From NCBI GenBank assembly GCA_031553315.1, contig JAVBLT010000062.1, positions 1 through 26,440 on the forward strand: a DNA stretch of 26,440 bases. The letters run 5' to 3'. The notes under the pieces were generated by a model. It did no database searches. It saw only the letters and a program-made list of their open reading frames with translations, and had not been told where the DNA came from. A program made the position numbers and the translations under genes. This DNA comes from JAVBLT01 sp031553315 (GTDB lineage: Bacteria > Verrucomicrobiota > Kiritimatiellia > RFP12 > DVOR01). Within the stretch, counting starts at the first letter, position 1, and the number at the start of each line of letters is the position of its first letter. This document shows, piece by piece, positions 14,205 through 22,086 of this stretch.

Positions 14205-16574
14205 ATGAAAAAAACATTAAAAAGGTCGCTTTTTGTTTTGGCGGCGGCTGCGCTCTCGCCGCTCGCCCTTCGGGGCGCGGTTGAAGAGGTCGGCGGCGTG
14301 GCCTACACCTACAGCGTGACCGCCGGGCAGGCCACCATCACCTCGGTTCCGGCGGATACGGCGGGCAATCTCACGCTGCCCCAAACGCTCGGCGGCTATC
14401 CCGTCACCGCGATCGGCGACTCCGCCTTCGAGTGGCGCGAAAATTTGGCGTCGGTCACCATCCCCGACGACGTGAAAACAATCGGCGCCAGGGCATTCCG
14501 CTATTGTTCCGCCCTTTCCTCGATCAACCTGGGCGAGGGCCTTGCGGTCATTAAAAATCTCGCCTTCACCGAGTGCACGAACCTGACCGCCGCGACCCTT
14601 CCCCAAACCCTCGAGAGCATCGGCGAAAACGCCTTCGAGAATTGCCGCCTGCCAAGCATCACCCTCCCCGACTCCGTGACCAATCTCAGCTACCGCGCCT
14701 TTTACTCCTGCGGAAGCCTGGCCGCCGCCGTGATCGGCAGCGGAGTCAAAGTCATTGGAGAAGAGGCGTTTGGAAGCTGCGCGCAGCTCGGAAACCTTCA
14801 AATCGGCGCCAACGTGACCCACATCGGCGCAGGCGCGTTTGCCAGTTGCACCAGCTTGGCTTCCGCGGCGATTCCCCCAAGCGTTACGCATATTGGAATT
14901 GCCGCTTTTTTCGAGACCGCCCGTTACAAAGCCATTTCAGACGATCTTTTTTACTGGGGCGACTGGTGCCTGGGCTATAAGGGCACCATCCCCTGGCGGC
15001 TGAACCTCAGGCCGGGCACGGCGGGTATCGGCGCGGCGGCGTTTTCCAGCAGCAATCTGGAATCGATCACGCTGCCGGAGGAGGTGTTGTACATCTGCGA
15101 CAAAGCTTTTCAATCCTGTTCGAGGCTGGAATCCATCACGCTGGGCAGCGGCACGAGGGTCATCGGCGAAGATGTGTTCGCCGGCACAAAATGGTACAAC
15201 GACCACCCCGACAACGTGCCGCTCTATCTGGGCAACTGGTGCGTGGGTTCCAAAGGGTTCGACATCGCCTGGCCCGTCACGCTCCGCGCCGGTACGGTCG
15301 GCGTGGCGGATCGCGCTTTCGCCAGCCAGGATTTTCCCGCGATTACCCTCCCGCCCAGCATCGCTTACATCGGAAGAGAAGCATTTTTAGGGTGCTGGGC
15401 CATGCGCAGGGCACACTTCCAAGGCAACGCCCCGGAAATCGACGGCGACCGGATTTACGATTACACGCAGCAATTCACCACGCTCGTCACCGAAGGTTCC
15501 ACAGGGTGGGACGGCTCCCCCCAATCCGCCGCGTTACCCGCGGCGTGGCCGCTGACGGGCAGCGCCCGGCAGAACATCGCGTTCTACGAACCGTTCAACG
15601 TGCGCATCACCTTCGACCCCAACGGCGGCACCGTCGCGCAGACCTTGCAGACGCTGGAGAGCGAAAGCACCTACGGCGAGCTGCCCGCGCCGGAATGGGG
15701 CATCCACCTTTTCCAGGGGTGGTTCACCGCGCGGACCGGCGGCGAACGCGTCGAAGCCGGCGACCCCGTACCGCTGGCCGACATCACCCTCTACGCCCGC
15801 TGGGTAAAGCGCTACACGCTGACCCTCAACGGCGGCACCCCCGAAGCCGCCATCCTTGCCGCCGGCGCCACCGCCACCGCGCAGGCCGGCCCCGCCCCCC
15901 AAGGCTGGGTTTTCGACCGGTGGGACGGCGCATATCCCCCCGGATTCGACCCGTTAATCCCGGCGCAATCGTTCGCGATGCCGGCGCGGGATGTGACCCT
16001 GACCGCCGCATATGCGAAAACCTACAAAAACGGCACAATCATCCTGCGGATTCCCGGCGTCGCCGGAACCGTCAACGCCGACCTCAGCGAGACCTTCTTC
16101 GCCGGCGCATCCCAGGCCACGGCCGATACCGTGACCCTTCGCATGAAACAGATTCGAGGCATACAGACAACCGAAGCCGCCGCACAGCTTCTCGAAGCCG
16201 CCGACCTCTTCGGATTCTGGCTGACCGAGCTGGCCACCGGCAATGCCGTAGACGCCTTTGTGCCGCGCCTCTCAATCACAGCCCTCGGCGCCGCCGGCGA
16301 GCCCTTGCGCGAAGCGGCGCTGACCCTGGCCGTGGAAAACGGCATCGACCCCACCCCCGCCGCCGCCTGGCAGCGCCTGCTCAACGGAAACCGCGCCGCC
16401 GTGCGCATCACAGGCGGTTCCACACCCGGTTCCGCGGAAACAATCGCAGAAACTCCGGCTTCCGAAATCGGCGCCCCCCCGCATCTGACAATCCCCTTCG
16501 GCGCCTGGCCGGCGGCGCACTTCTTCCGAGCCGTTCTGGCGCCGCGACCGGAGGCGGCCGAGCCTGCGAAATGA
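14205..16574 (+). CDS. Secreted BspA-type leucine-rich repeat protein with InlB-B repeat
   Basis: A 789-residue exported protein. The first 25 residues form a signal peptide (MKKTLKRSLFVLAAAALSPL, likely cleaved after LRGA). Residues about 45-440 are BspA-like LRR_5 repeats with the recurring pattern 'lp..v..IG..AF..C..L..v.l', interrupted twice by the WYNDHPDN / LGNWCxG type insert. Residues about 465-535 form an InlB B-repeat (FDPNGGTVAQ, then LFQGWFTARTGG and LYARW), followed by a related repeat (LTLNGGTPEA, VFDRWDG). The last 180 residues are unassigned and end near FFRAVLAP, without an LPxTG or PEP-CTERM anchor. Such proteins usually act in adhesion or surface interaction. The start is set by AAGGAG (14194-14199); the frame is open to 13965 but that part lies in the ParA gene. 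Confidence 0.88.
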   Translation: MKKTLKRSLFVLAAAALSPLALRGAVEEVGGVAYTYSVTAGQATITSVPADTAGNLTLPQTLGGYPVTAIGDSAFEWRENLASVTIPDDVKTIGARAFRYCSALSSINLGEGLAVIKNLAFTECTNLTAATLPQTLESIGENAFENCRLPSITLPDSVTNLSYRAFYSCGSLAAAVIGSGVKVIGEEAFGSCAQLGNLQIGANVTHIGAGAFASCTSLASAAIPPSVTHIGIAAFFETARYKAISDDLFYWGDWCLGYKGTIPWRLNLRPGTAGIGAAAFSSSNLESITLPEEVLYICDKAFQSCSRLESITLGSGTRVIGEDVFAGTKWYNDHPDNVPLYLGNWCVGSKGFDIAWPVTLRAGTVGVADRAFASQDFPAITLPPSIAYIGREAFLGCWAMRRAHFQGNAPEIDGDRIYDYTQQFTTLVTEGSTGWDGSPQSAALPAAWPLTGSARQNIAFYEPFNVRITFDPNGGTVAQTLQTLESESTYGELPAPEWGIHLFQGWFTARTGGERVEAGDPVPLADITLYARWVKRYTLTLNGGTPEAAILAAGATATAQAGPAPQGWVFDRWDGAYPPGFDPLIPAQSFAMPARDVTLTAAYAKTYKNGTIILRIPGVAGTVNADLSETFFAGASQATADTVTLRMKQIRGIQTTEAAAQLLEAADLFGFWLTELATGNAVDAFVPRLSITALGAAGEPLREAALTLAVENGIDPTPAAAWQRLLNGNRAAVRITGGSTPGSAETIAETPASEIGAPPHLTIPFGAWPAAHFFRAVLAPRPEAAEPAK

Positions 16575-16623
16575 CCGGTTTCGGGCTTCGGAACCAAAAA
16601 ATTGTCTTTCCCATTGCTTCTCC

Positions 16624-16653
16624 TTGACTGCCAAAGGGGTTATGGCGTATAGT
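16624..16653 (+). promoter_or_regulatory. Promoter of hydG
   Basis: TTGACT (16624-16629), 18 bases, then TATAGT (16648-16653) is a near-consensus sigma70-type promoter. It leaves a leader of about 100 bases before hydG, with no clear riboswitch or strong hairpin. Confidence 0.7.
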
Positions 16654-16757
16654 CTAACAAATGCGCTTCCGAGAAAAACCGCGCATCTGTTCAGAGGCGG
16701 CCGCGGCACGTCTGGTTCGACCGGAAAAGGCGGCCCCCTGAAAAACAAGGAACGAGC

Positions 16758-18173
16758 ATGGATACCACGCTGCCCGCCGACGCCGTCGATTTTATCGACG
16801 CGCCCAAACTTGAAGCCCTCGCCACGCAGACAAAGGAAGACCCCGTCCGCGTGCGTGAAGCCATTGCCAAAAGCCTTTCGAAGCAGCCCCTCACCGTGGA
16901 AGAGACCGCCGCGCTCCTCGCCGCCGAATCGCCGGCCCTCGTGAACGAAATCTTCGAAGCCGCCCGCAGGCTCAAGCGTGAAATCTACGGCACCCGCATC
17001 GTGCTCTTCGCCCCGCTCTACGTGGGCAACGCCTGCATCAACGACTGCGCCTACTGCGGCTTCCGCCGCAGCCTCACCACCGCCCTCCGCCGGACATTGA
17101 CCACCGAAGAGCTCGTGCGCGAAGTGGAGGCCCTCGAAGACGAAGGCCACAAACGCCTCATCCTCGTTTACGGCGAAAGCCCCCTCTATTCACCCGAGTT
17201 CATCGCCCGCACCGTCAGAACCGTCTACGCCGTGCGCAAAGGCCACGGCGAGATCCGCCGCGTGAACATCAACGCCGCCCCGCTCGACGAAGCCGGCTTC
17301 CGCACCGTGAAAGCCGCCGGCATCGGCACCTATCAGATCTTCCAGGAAACCTACCACCGCGAGACCTACGCCAAATATCACCCCGCCCACACCCGTAAAG
17401 GCGATTTCCTCTGGCGCCTCAACGCCTTCGACCGCGCCTTCCGCGCCGGCATCGACGACATGGGCCTGGGCGCCCTCTTCGGCCTCTACGACTGGCGCTT
17501 CGAAGTGCTCGCCCTCGTGACCCACGCCTGCCACCTCCAGAAAAAATTCGGCGTGGGTCCCCACACCATCAGCTTTCCCCGCATCAAGCCCGCCGAAGGG
17601 CTGGATCTCGACCTCCAGTATCAAACGACCGACGAGCAATACAAGCGCCTCGTGGCCATCCTCCGCCTCGCCGTCCCCTACACCGGGCTGATCATGACCG
17701 CGCGCGAACCCCCCGCGCTGCGCCGCGAAGTGCTCGCCTTCGGCGTGTCGCAAATCGACGCCGGCACCCGCCTCGAAATCGGCGGCTACCAGCAGAAACG
17801 CGAAGAGGGCGAGCAGACCCTCAACCGCGCGCAGTTCAAAGTGGGCGACACGCGCCGCCTCGACGACGTGATGCGCGAGCTGCTCGAAGCGGGCTACATC
17901 CCCAGCTTCTGCACCTCCTGCTACCGCCTGGGCCGGACCGGCGAACACTTCATGGAGTTTGCCATTCCGGGATTTATCGGAAATTTCTGCACGCCCAACG
18001 CGCTTGTCACACTGGCGGAGTATCTCGAAGACTATGCGTCGGAAGAGACCCGCCGCAAAGGCGTTCAGTTTATTGAAAACGAAACGGAAAAAATCGCCGA
18101 CGCGGCTCTTCGGGCACAGGTGCTCGACCGGTTGGCGAAAGTAAGAGCGGGCACGCGCGATTTGTGTTTTTAA
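16758..18173 (+). CDS. hydG: [FeFe]-hydrogenase maturase HydG (radical SAM tyrosine lyase)
   Basis: A 471-residue radical SAM enzyme. The cluster motif CINDCAYC (Cys93, Cys97, Cys100) is CX3CX2C. The C-terminal extension has CTSC and a downstream cysteine (Cys385, Cys388, Cys411) with CX2CX22C spacing, the second Fe-S site that separates HydG from the related ThiH. HydG cleaves tyrosine to make the CO and CN ligands and the Fe(CO)2(CN) synthon of the hydrogenase H-cluster. GNACINDCAYCGF and SCYRLGRTGEHFME are family landmarks. The ATG is preceded by AAGG (16748-16751). No hydE, hydF or hydrogenase structural gene is in the window. Its presence points to an anaerobe with an [FeFe]-hydrogenase encoded elsewhere. 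Confidence 0.95.
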   Translation: MDTTLPADAVDFIDAPKLEALATQTKEDPVRVREAIAKSLSKQPLTVEETAALLAAESPALVNEIFEAARRLKREIYGTRIVLFAPLYVGNACINDCAYCGFRRSLTTALRRTLTTEELVREVEALEDEGHKRLILVYGESPLYSPEFIARTVRTVYAVRKGHGEIRRVNINAAPLDEAGFRTVKAAGIGTYQIFQETYHRETYAKYHPAHTRKGDFLWRLNAFDRAFRAGIDDMGLGALFGLYDWRFEVLALVTHACHLQKKFGVGPHTISFPRIKPAEGLDLDLQYQTTDEQYKRLVAILRLAVPYTGLIMTAREPPALRREVLAFGVSQIDAGTRLEIGGYQQKREEGEQTLNRAQFKVGDTRRLDDVMRELLEAGYIPSFCTSCYRLGRTGEHFMEFAIPGFIGNFCTPNALVTLAEYLEDYASEETRRKGVQFIENETEKIADAALRAQVLDRLAKVRAGTRDLCF

Positions 18174-18214
18174 CACACACGCGGCCTGCGGGTTTTTTAG
18201 GAAGGAAGTGAATT

Positions 18215-18916
18215 GTGGACATTGTTCAGCCCTTGCTCGCGCTACAGGAAGTCGACGGGCGCCTGCGCGACCTGCAGAAGGAATTGAAGCTCATCCCCAA
18301 GCGCAGAGCCGAAGAAAAAGCGCGCCTCGCCGCCGCCGAACGCGACCTCACCACCGCCCGCGGCACCCTCGCCAACGTGAAGGTGCGCATCAACGCCTCC
18401 GAAATGGACCTCGCCTCCAAGCGCGAATACATTGAAAAGCTCAAACGCGACCAGGGTTCCCTCCGCACCAACAAGGAATTCCTCGCCATCAACACCCAGA
18501 TCGAGCGCGCCGAGAACGACATCGCCGCCGCCCAGGAACGCCGCGACAGCGCCCAGGGCCAGGTCTCCCCCGAAACCCAGGCCCTCGAAGGCGCCCTCGC
18601 CCGCTACGACCAGGAAAAAGCCACCGTCGACGCCTACCTCAACCAGCTCGAAGAACGCGAGAAAATCGTCGAAGAAGAGCTTGTCAACGTCGAAGCCGAG
18701 CGCGAGCGAGTCGTCAAAAACGTCCCCGAAACCGCCCTCAAATACTACGAGCGCCTCAAAATGACCCGCTGGCCCTGCATGACCCGCTTCAACCTCGCGG
18801 CCGACGTCTGCACCGGCTGCAACCTCGTGCAGCCGCCCAGCATCGCCCAGCAAGTCCGCCGCAACCTCGGCATGGTCACCTGCCAGAGCTGCGGCCGCAT
18901 TCTCTACTCGGAATAA
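18215..18916 (+). CDS. CdsZ-like coiled-coil protein with C-terminal C4 zinc ribbon
   Basis: A 233-residue protein with a long charged coiled coil (about 8-170) and a C-terminal C4 zinc ribbon (Cys199, Cys202, Cys223, Cys226; CTGC ... CQSC). This is the layout of the family that includes Chlamydia CT398/CdsZ and Helicobacter HP0958, described as chaperone-like or regulatory proteins contacting secretion or flagellar and sigma factors. The partner here is unknown. Translation starts at a GTG (18215) with a strong AGGAAGGAAG upstream. It lies 41 bases after hydG, so read-through is possible, and directly precedes the RNase P RNA, a gene order often seen for this family. Confidence 0.85.
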   Translation: MDIVQPLLALQEVDGRLRDLQKELKLIPKRRAEEKARLAAAERDLTTARGTLANVKVRINASEMDLASKREYIEKLKRDQGSLRTNKEFLAINTQIERAENDIAAAQERRDSAQGQVSPETQALEGALARYDQEKATVDAYLNQLEEREKIVEEELVNVEAERERVVKNVPETALKYYERLKMTRWPCMTRFNLAADVCTGCNLVQPPSIAQQVRRNLGMVTCQSCGRILYSE

Positions 18917-18929
18917 ACGTTTCAGTTTC

Positions 18930-19300
18930 GGTTCACCGGCGCGACCGGTCGCTCCCGCTTCGCGCGGGGGAGGAAAGTCCGGACTCCACAGGGCAGGAGA
19001 TCCCGCTGTAATGGCGGGAAGGGCGCCGGCAAACGGCGCCGATGGAAAGCGCCACAGAGACATACCGCCGCCCGCCCCCGGGCGGCAAGGGTGAAAAGGC
19101 GGTGTAAGAGACCACCGGCCCGCCGCGTAAGCGCGGGCGCAAGGCAAGCCCTCTCCGGAGCAAGATCAAATAGGGGATTCGAGGCGCGGCCCGTGCCGTT
19201 TCGCCCCGGCGAATAGGATCCCGGGTTGATTGCTCAGATGAATGACCGGTACCCGCCTCCGGGCGGTGACAGAATCCGGCTTACAGCGCCGGTGAACCGA
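18930..19300 (+). ncRNA. rnpB: RNase P RNA, bacterial type A
   Basis: This is the catalytic RNA that trims tRNA 5' ends. The ends pair as helix P1: GGTTCACCGGCGC (18930-18942) is exactly complementary to GCGCCGGTGAACC (19286-19298), 13 base pairs. Inside are the nearly universal signatures GAGGAAAGTCCGGACTCC close to the 5' end and AGAATCCGGCTTACA close to the 3' end, with ACAGAGA and GGGTGAAA-type elements between. The length of about 370 bases is normal for type A. A short T-run follows P1. The gene is sandwiched between the CdsZ-like gene and a FtsW/RodA gene whose start lies only 16 bases beyond P1. Confidence 0.96.
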
Positions 19301-19314
19301 TTTTTACAGCGCGC

Positions 19315-20646
19315 ATGAAACGAAAAGAGACAAAAAAAAGCCGGGCGGCCGAAAAACCGTCCGGCTCGCGCTTGGCGGGAACCCTTCTTTTCGCCGGCGT
19401 GGCCCTTGTTTTCCTCAGCGCCGCCCTGCCCGCCGCCGCCAGCCGCTTTGCCGGCCAGCCCGATCCCCCCTTCGCCGCCCTTCTCCCCGCCGCCATCTAC
19501 CTCGCAGGCCTCGCCCTCACAACCCTCTTCTGCCTCAGCCGCCACTTCCGCGGCGACCCCGCCCTCGCCGCAGCCGCCTTCCTCCTCGCCGGCCTCGGCG
19601 TGGCCGTGCAGCTCCGCCTCGGAAACGCCCCCGCCGACGCCCTCCAATCGCCCAACGCCTGGCTCCCGCTCGCCGCCGGCATCACCGTTTACCTCGCGAT
19701 CATCACCACCCTCAACGCCCGCCGCCTCGAGCGCCTCCTCAGCCCCATGACCTACCCCGCCTGGTTCCTCGCCGCAGCCACCCTCGGCGCGCTCATCGCC
19801 TTTGGCACACCCTTCCGCGGCGGCCTCTTCTTGCCGGGCCGCATCAACCCCACCGAAATCGTAAAACCCCTCCTCGCCGTCTTCCTCGCAGGCTGGCTCA
19901 CCCGGCGGCCCGCCTCCTTCGGCAGCGAAAGCGGCGGCTGGCTTCCCCCCGTCGCCCTCCGCGACGCCCTCAGCCTCGCCCTCCTCTGGGGCATTCCCCT
20001 CCTCCTCGCCATGCGAGCCAACGACCTCGGCCTCGCGCTCCTGCTCAACCTCATGCTCGTGCTCGTGCTCACCGCCTCCTCGCGCCGGCTCATCTGGCTC
20101 CTGCTCGGCGGCGCCGGCGCCGGGATCGCCGGGTGGGGCGCCCGCCTCCTCTCCGCCCACGCCCGCGCCCGGTTCGACGTATGGCTCAACCCCTTCGCCG
20201 ACCCCACCGGAAAAGGCTGGCAGATCCTGCAAAGCCTCACCGCCATGTACGCCGGCGGCTTCTGGGGAACCGGCATCGGCGCAGGCATGCCCGAGACCGT
20301 CCCCATCGTCACCTCCGATTTCATCTACGCCGCCCTCGCCGAAGAGACCGGCCTCGCCGGCTGCGCCCTCCTCCTCCTCGCCTGGTTCATCTTCCTCCAG
20401 CGCGCCCTCGCCGCCGCCGACGCCCAAACCCCCTTCCTCCGCCTCCTTGCCGCCGGCCTCACCGCCGCCCTCGCCGCCCAGATCCTCCTCAACATCGGCG
20501 GCGTGACCAAAGCCCTCCCCATGACCGGCATCACCCTCCCCTTCATCAGCCACGGCGGCTTCAGCCTCATCACCACCTTCGCCACCGCCGCCGCCCTCAC
20601 CGCCCTTTCCTCCGCCGGCCCCCCCGAAAAGAAAGCCAAACCATGA
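19315..20646 (+). CDS. FtsW/RodA/SpoVE (SEDS) family peptidoglycan glycosyltransferase
   Basis: A 443-residue polytopic membrane protein of the SEDS family, which polymerises lipid II during division or elongation. About ten hydrophobic helices are visible. Family landmarks are INPTEIVKPLLAVFLA (177-192), NDLGLALLL (236-244), NPFADPTGKGWQILQSL (292-308), GIGAG (320-324), SDFIYAALAEETG (334-346, with Asp335 at the position of the conserved extracellular acid) and ISHGGFSL near the end, where most members read SYGGSS. Whether it is FtsW or RodA cannot be decided, since no partner transpeptidase gene is adjacent. No Shine-Dalgarno sequence precedes the ATG. The stop overlaps dprA as ATGA. Codon use is extremely C-rich. 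Confidence 0.85.
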   Translation: MKRKETKKSRAAEKPSGSRLAGTLLFAGVALVFLSAALPAAASRFAGQPDPPFAALLPAAIYLAGLALTTLFCLSRHFRGDPALAAAAFLLAGLGVAVQLRLGNAPADALQSPNAWLPLAAGITVYLAIITTLNARRLERLLSPMTYPAWFLAAATLGALIAFGTPFRGGLFLPGRINPTEIVKPLLAVFLAGWLTRRPASFGSESGGWLPPVALRDALSLALLWGIPLLLAMRANDLGLALLLNLMLVLVLTASSRRLIWLLLGGAGAGIAGWGARLLSAHARARFDVWLNPFADPTGKGWQILQSLTAMYAGGFWGTGIGAGMPETVPIVTSDFIYAALAEETGLAGCALLLLAWFIFLQRALAAADAQTPFLRLLAAGLTAALAAQILLNIGGVTKALPMTGITLPFISHGGFSLITTFATAAALTALSSAGPPEKKAKP

Positions 20647-21749
20647 CCGAGCACCTCGCCCTCGTGGCGCTCAACGCCATCCCCGGCATCGGCGCCGCCG
20701 CCGTGCGCCAGCTCCAAGCCAGCCTCGGCTCCGCCGCCGCCATCTTCACCCTTCCCCCCGCAGAGCGCGCCGCCCTCAGCGGCCTCAGCCCCCGCCAGCT
20801 CGCCGCCCTCGAAGCCGGCCTGCCCGCCGCCGACCCCGAGCGCGAGATCCAACGCGCCCACCGCGCCCACATCACCATCCTCGACTGGACCCAACCCCAA
20901 TACCCCCCCCAGCTCCTCGAGATCGATTCACCCCCCATCGTCCTTTACATCCTCGGCAACCCCGCCGCCCTCTCCCAGCCCGGCGCCGCCCTCATCGGCA
21001 CCCGCCAGGCCAGCGTCTACGGCCGCGAAACCGCCCGCCGCCTCGCCTGCCAGCTCGCCGCCGCCGGCATCAACATCATCAGCGGCCTCGCCCAAGGCAT
21101 CGACACCGAAGCCCACGAAGGCGCCCTCCTCTGCCCCGGCGGCCTCACCACCGCCATCATCGGATCCGCCCTCGACTGCCTCTACCCCGCCGAAAACCGC
21201 CCCCTCGCCCGCCGCATGATCGATTCCGGCGGCGCCGTCATCAGCGAATACCCCTTCGGCCGCCCCGCCGACCGCCAGACCTTCCCCATGCGCAACCGCA
21301 TCGTCAGCGGCCTCAGCCGCGGCGTCGTGGTGATCGAGACGGCACTCAAGGGCGGCACCCTCATCACCGCCGAAAAAGCCCTCGAGCAAAACCGCCCCGT
21401 CATGGCCATCCCCGGTCGGATCGACATGCCCTCCTTCCAAGGCAACCACCGCCTCATCCAAGACGGCGCCACCCTCGTCGCCACCGCCGACGACATCCTC
21501 CACGCCCTCTCCCACCCCCCCTCCACCCTCTTTTCCCTCCCCGCCCCCCAGCGCCCCCGCCCCCCCCTCACCGAAAACGAGCAACGCCTCACCCGCCACC
21601 TCCCCCCCGAAGGCGCCCTTGTCGACACCCTCATCACCCAAACCGGCTTCACCCCCGCCCAAATCAACAGCCTCCTCATCGGCCTTGAAATCCGCCGCCT
21701 CATCCGCCGCCTCCCCGGCGGCCGCATCGCCCCCGCCCGCGATTTTTGA
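20643..21749 (+). CDS. dprA: DNA processing protein DprA/Smf
   Basis: A 368-residue DprA. The N-terminal helical part (about 1-70, NAIPGIGAAAVRQL) resembles the helix-hairpin-helix/SAM region. The Rossmann-like core (about 75-300) has ALIGTRQASVYGRE, IISGLAQGIDTEAHEGAL, ISEYPFG, FPMRNRIVSGLS, GGTLITAEKALEQNRPV and GNHRLIQDGA, all family landmarks. The C-terminal part (about 310-368) fits the winged-helix domain. DprA loads RecA on incoming single-stranded DNA during transformation. The start at 20643 is set by homology and by the ATGA overlap with the SEDS gene; the open frame extends back to 20133 only as an alternate frame within that gene. The coding strand is strongly cytosine-biased. Confidence 0.95.
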   Translation: MTEHLALVALNAIPGIGAAAVRQLQASLGSAAAIFTLPPAERAALSGLSPRQLAALEAGLPAADPEREIQRAHRAHITILDWTQPQYPPQLLEIDSPPIVLYILGNPAALSQPGAALIGTRQASVYGRETARRLACQLAAAGINIISGLAQGIDTEAHEGALLCPGGLTTAIIGSALDCLYPAENRPLARRMIDSGGAVISEYPFGRPADRQTFPMRNRIVSGLSRGVVVIETALKGGTLITAEKALEQNRPVMAIPGRIDMPSFQGNHRLIQDGATLVATADDILHALSHPPSTLFSLPAPQRPRPPLTENEQRLTRHLPPEGALVDTLITQTGFTPAQINSLLIGLEIRRLIRRLPGGRIAPARDF

Positions 21750-21766
21750 CCCCGAAGCCGGCGGCC

Positions 21767-21786
21767 GGGGAATACGCCCCTTTTTT
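21767..21786 (+). terminator. Weak candidate terminator after dprA
   Basis: GGGG (21767-21770) can pair with CCCC (21777-21780) just before six T residues (21781-21786). The stem is short. The same GGGG is part of CGGGG (21766-21770), which can instead pair with CCCCG at 21750-21754, so two hairpins compete. Confidence 0.35.
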
Positions 21787-21789
21787 CAC

Positions 21790-21818
21790 TTGCCCTTTTC
21801 CCCGCATTGCACTATCCT
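21790..21818 (+). promoter_or_regulatory. Candidate promoter of the 1,400-residue secreted protein gene
   Basis: TTGCCC (21790-21795), 17 bases, then TATCCT (21813-21818) would give a leader of about 260 bases containing the long palindrome at 21909-22021. The 21750-22086 gap has no credible gene. Confidence 0.5.
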
Positions 21819-21908
21819 ACACCTGTTCTTATCGATCGTGAAGAAGTCTTGCGACCTCTCTTCTCCCTCAAGAACAAAATTTGATTTTGTTTACCGCACA
21901 TACATCGT

Positions 21909-22021
21909 TCATAAGAAAACGGGCAAAATTTTCTACGCGAACGACATGGTAGCGGAGGCGTGCCCTCTGGCACGCTTCTCTTCATGTTTTCGCGTTAGGC
22001 GCTTGCCCGTGCCTCTTATGA
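21909..22021. repeat. Long imperfect palindrome in the leader of the 1,400-residue gene
   Basis: The two arms mirror each other from TCATAAGA (21909-21916) / TCTTATGA (22014-22021), through ACGGGCAA / TTGCCCGT and ACGCGAA / TTCGCGT, to the perfect tip GCGTGCC-CTCT-GGCACGC (21958-21975). Arms are about 55 bases with mismatches and small offsets. As RNA it would fold into one extended hairpin. It may be a REP/MITE-like element or a regulatory structure in the 5' untranslated region. Confidence 0.65.
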
Positions 22022-22086
22022 GAATATGAACCGAGGAGCGCGCCTTTTCTTTTTGAAACGGGCCTCCTCAAACCAGGAGCCCGACC

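Noticed and set aside
16577..16595. Hairpin after the BspA-type gene as an intrinsic terminator
   Set aside because: A 7-base-pair stem (one U-G pair) exists, but it is followed by A residues rather than T residues on the coding strand.
19234..20553. 439-codon minus-strand open frame opposite the SEDS gene
   Set aside because: Glutamate/glycine-rich low-complexity shadow that also covers part of rnpB.
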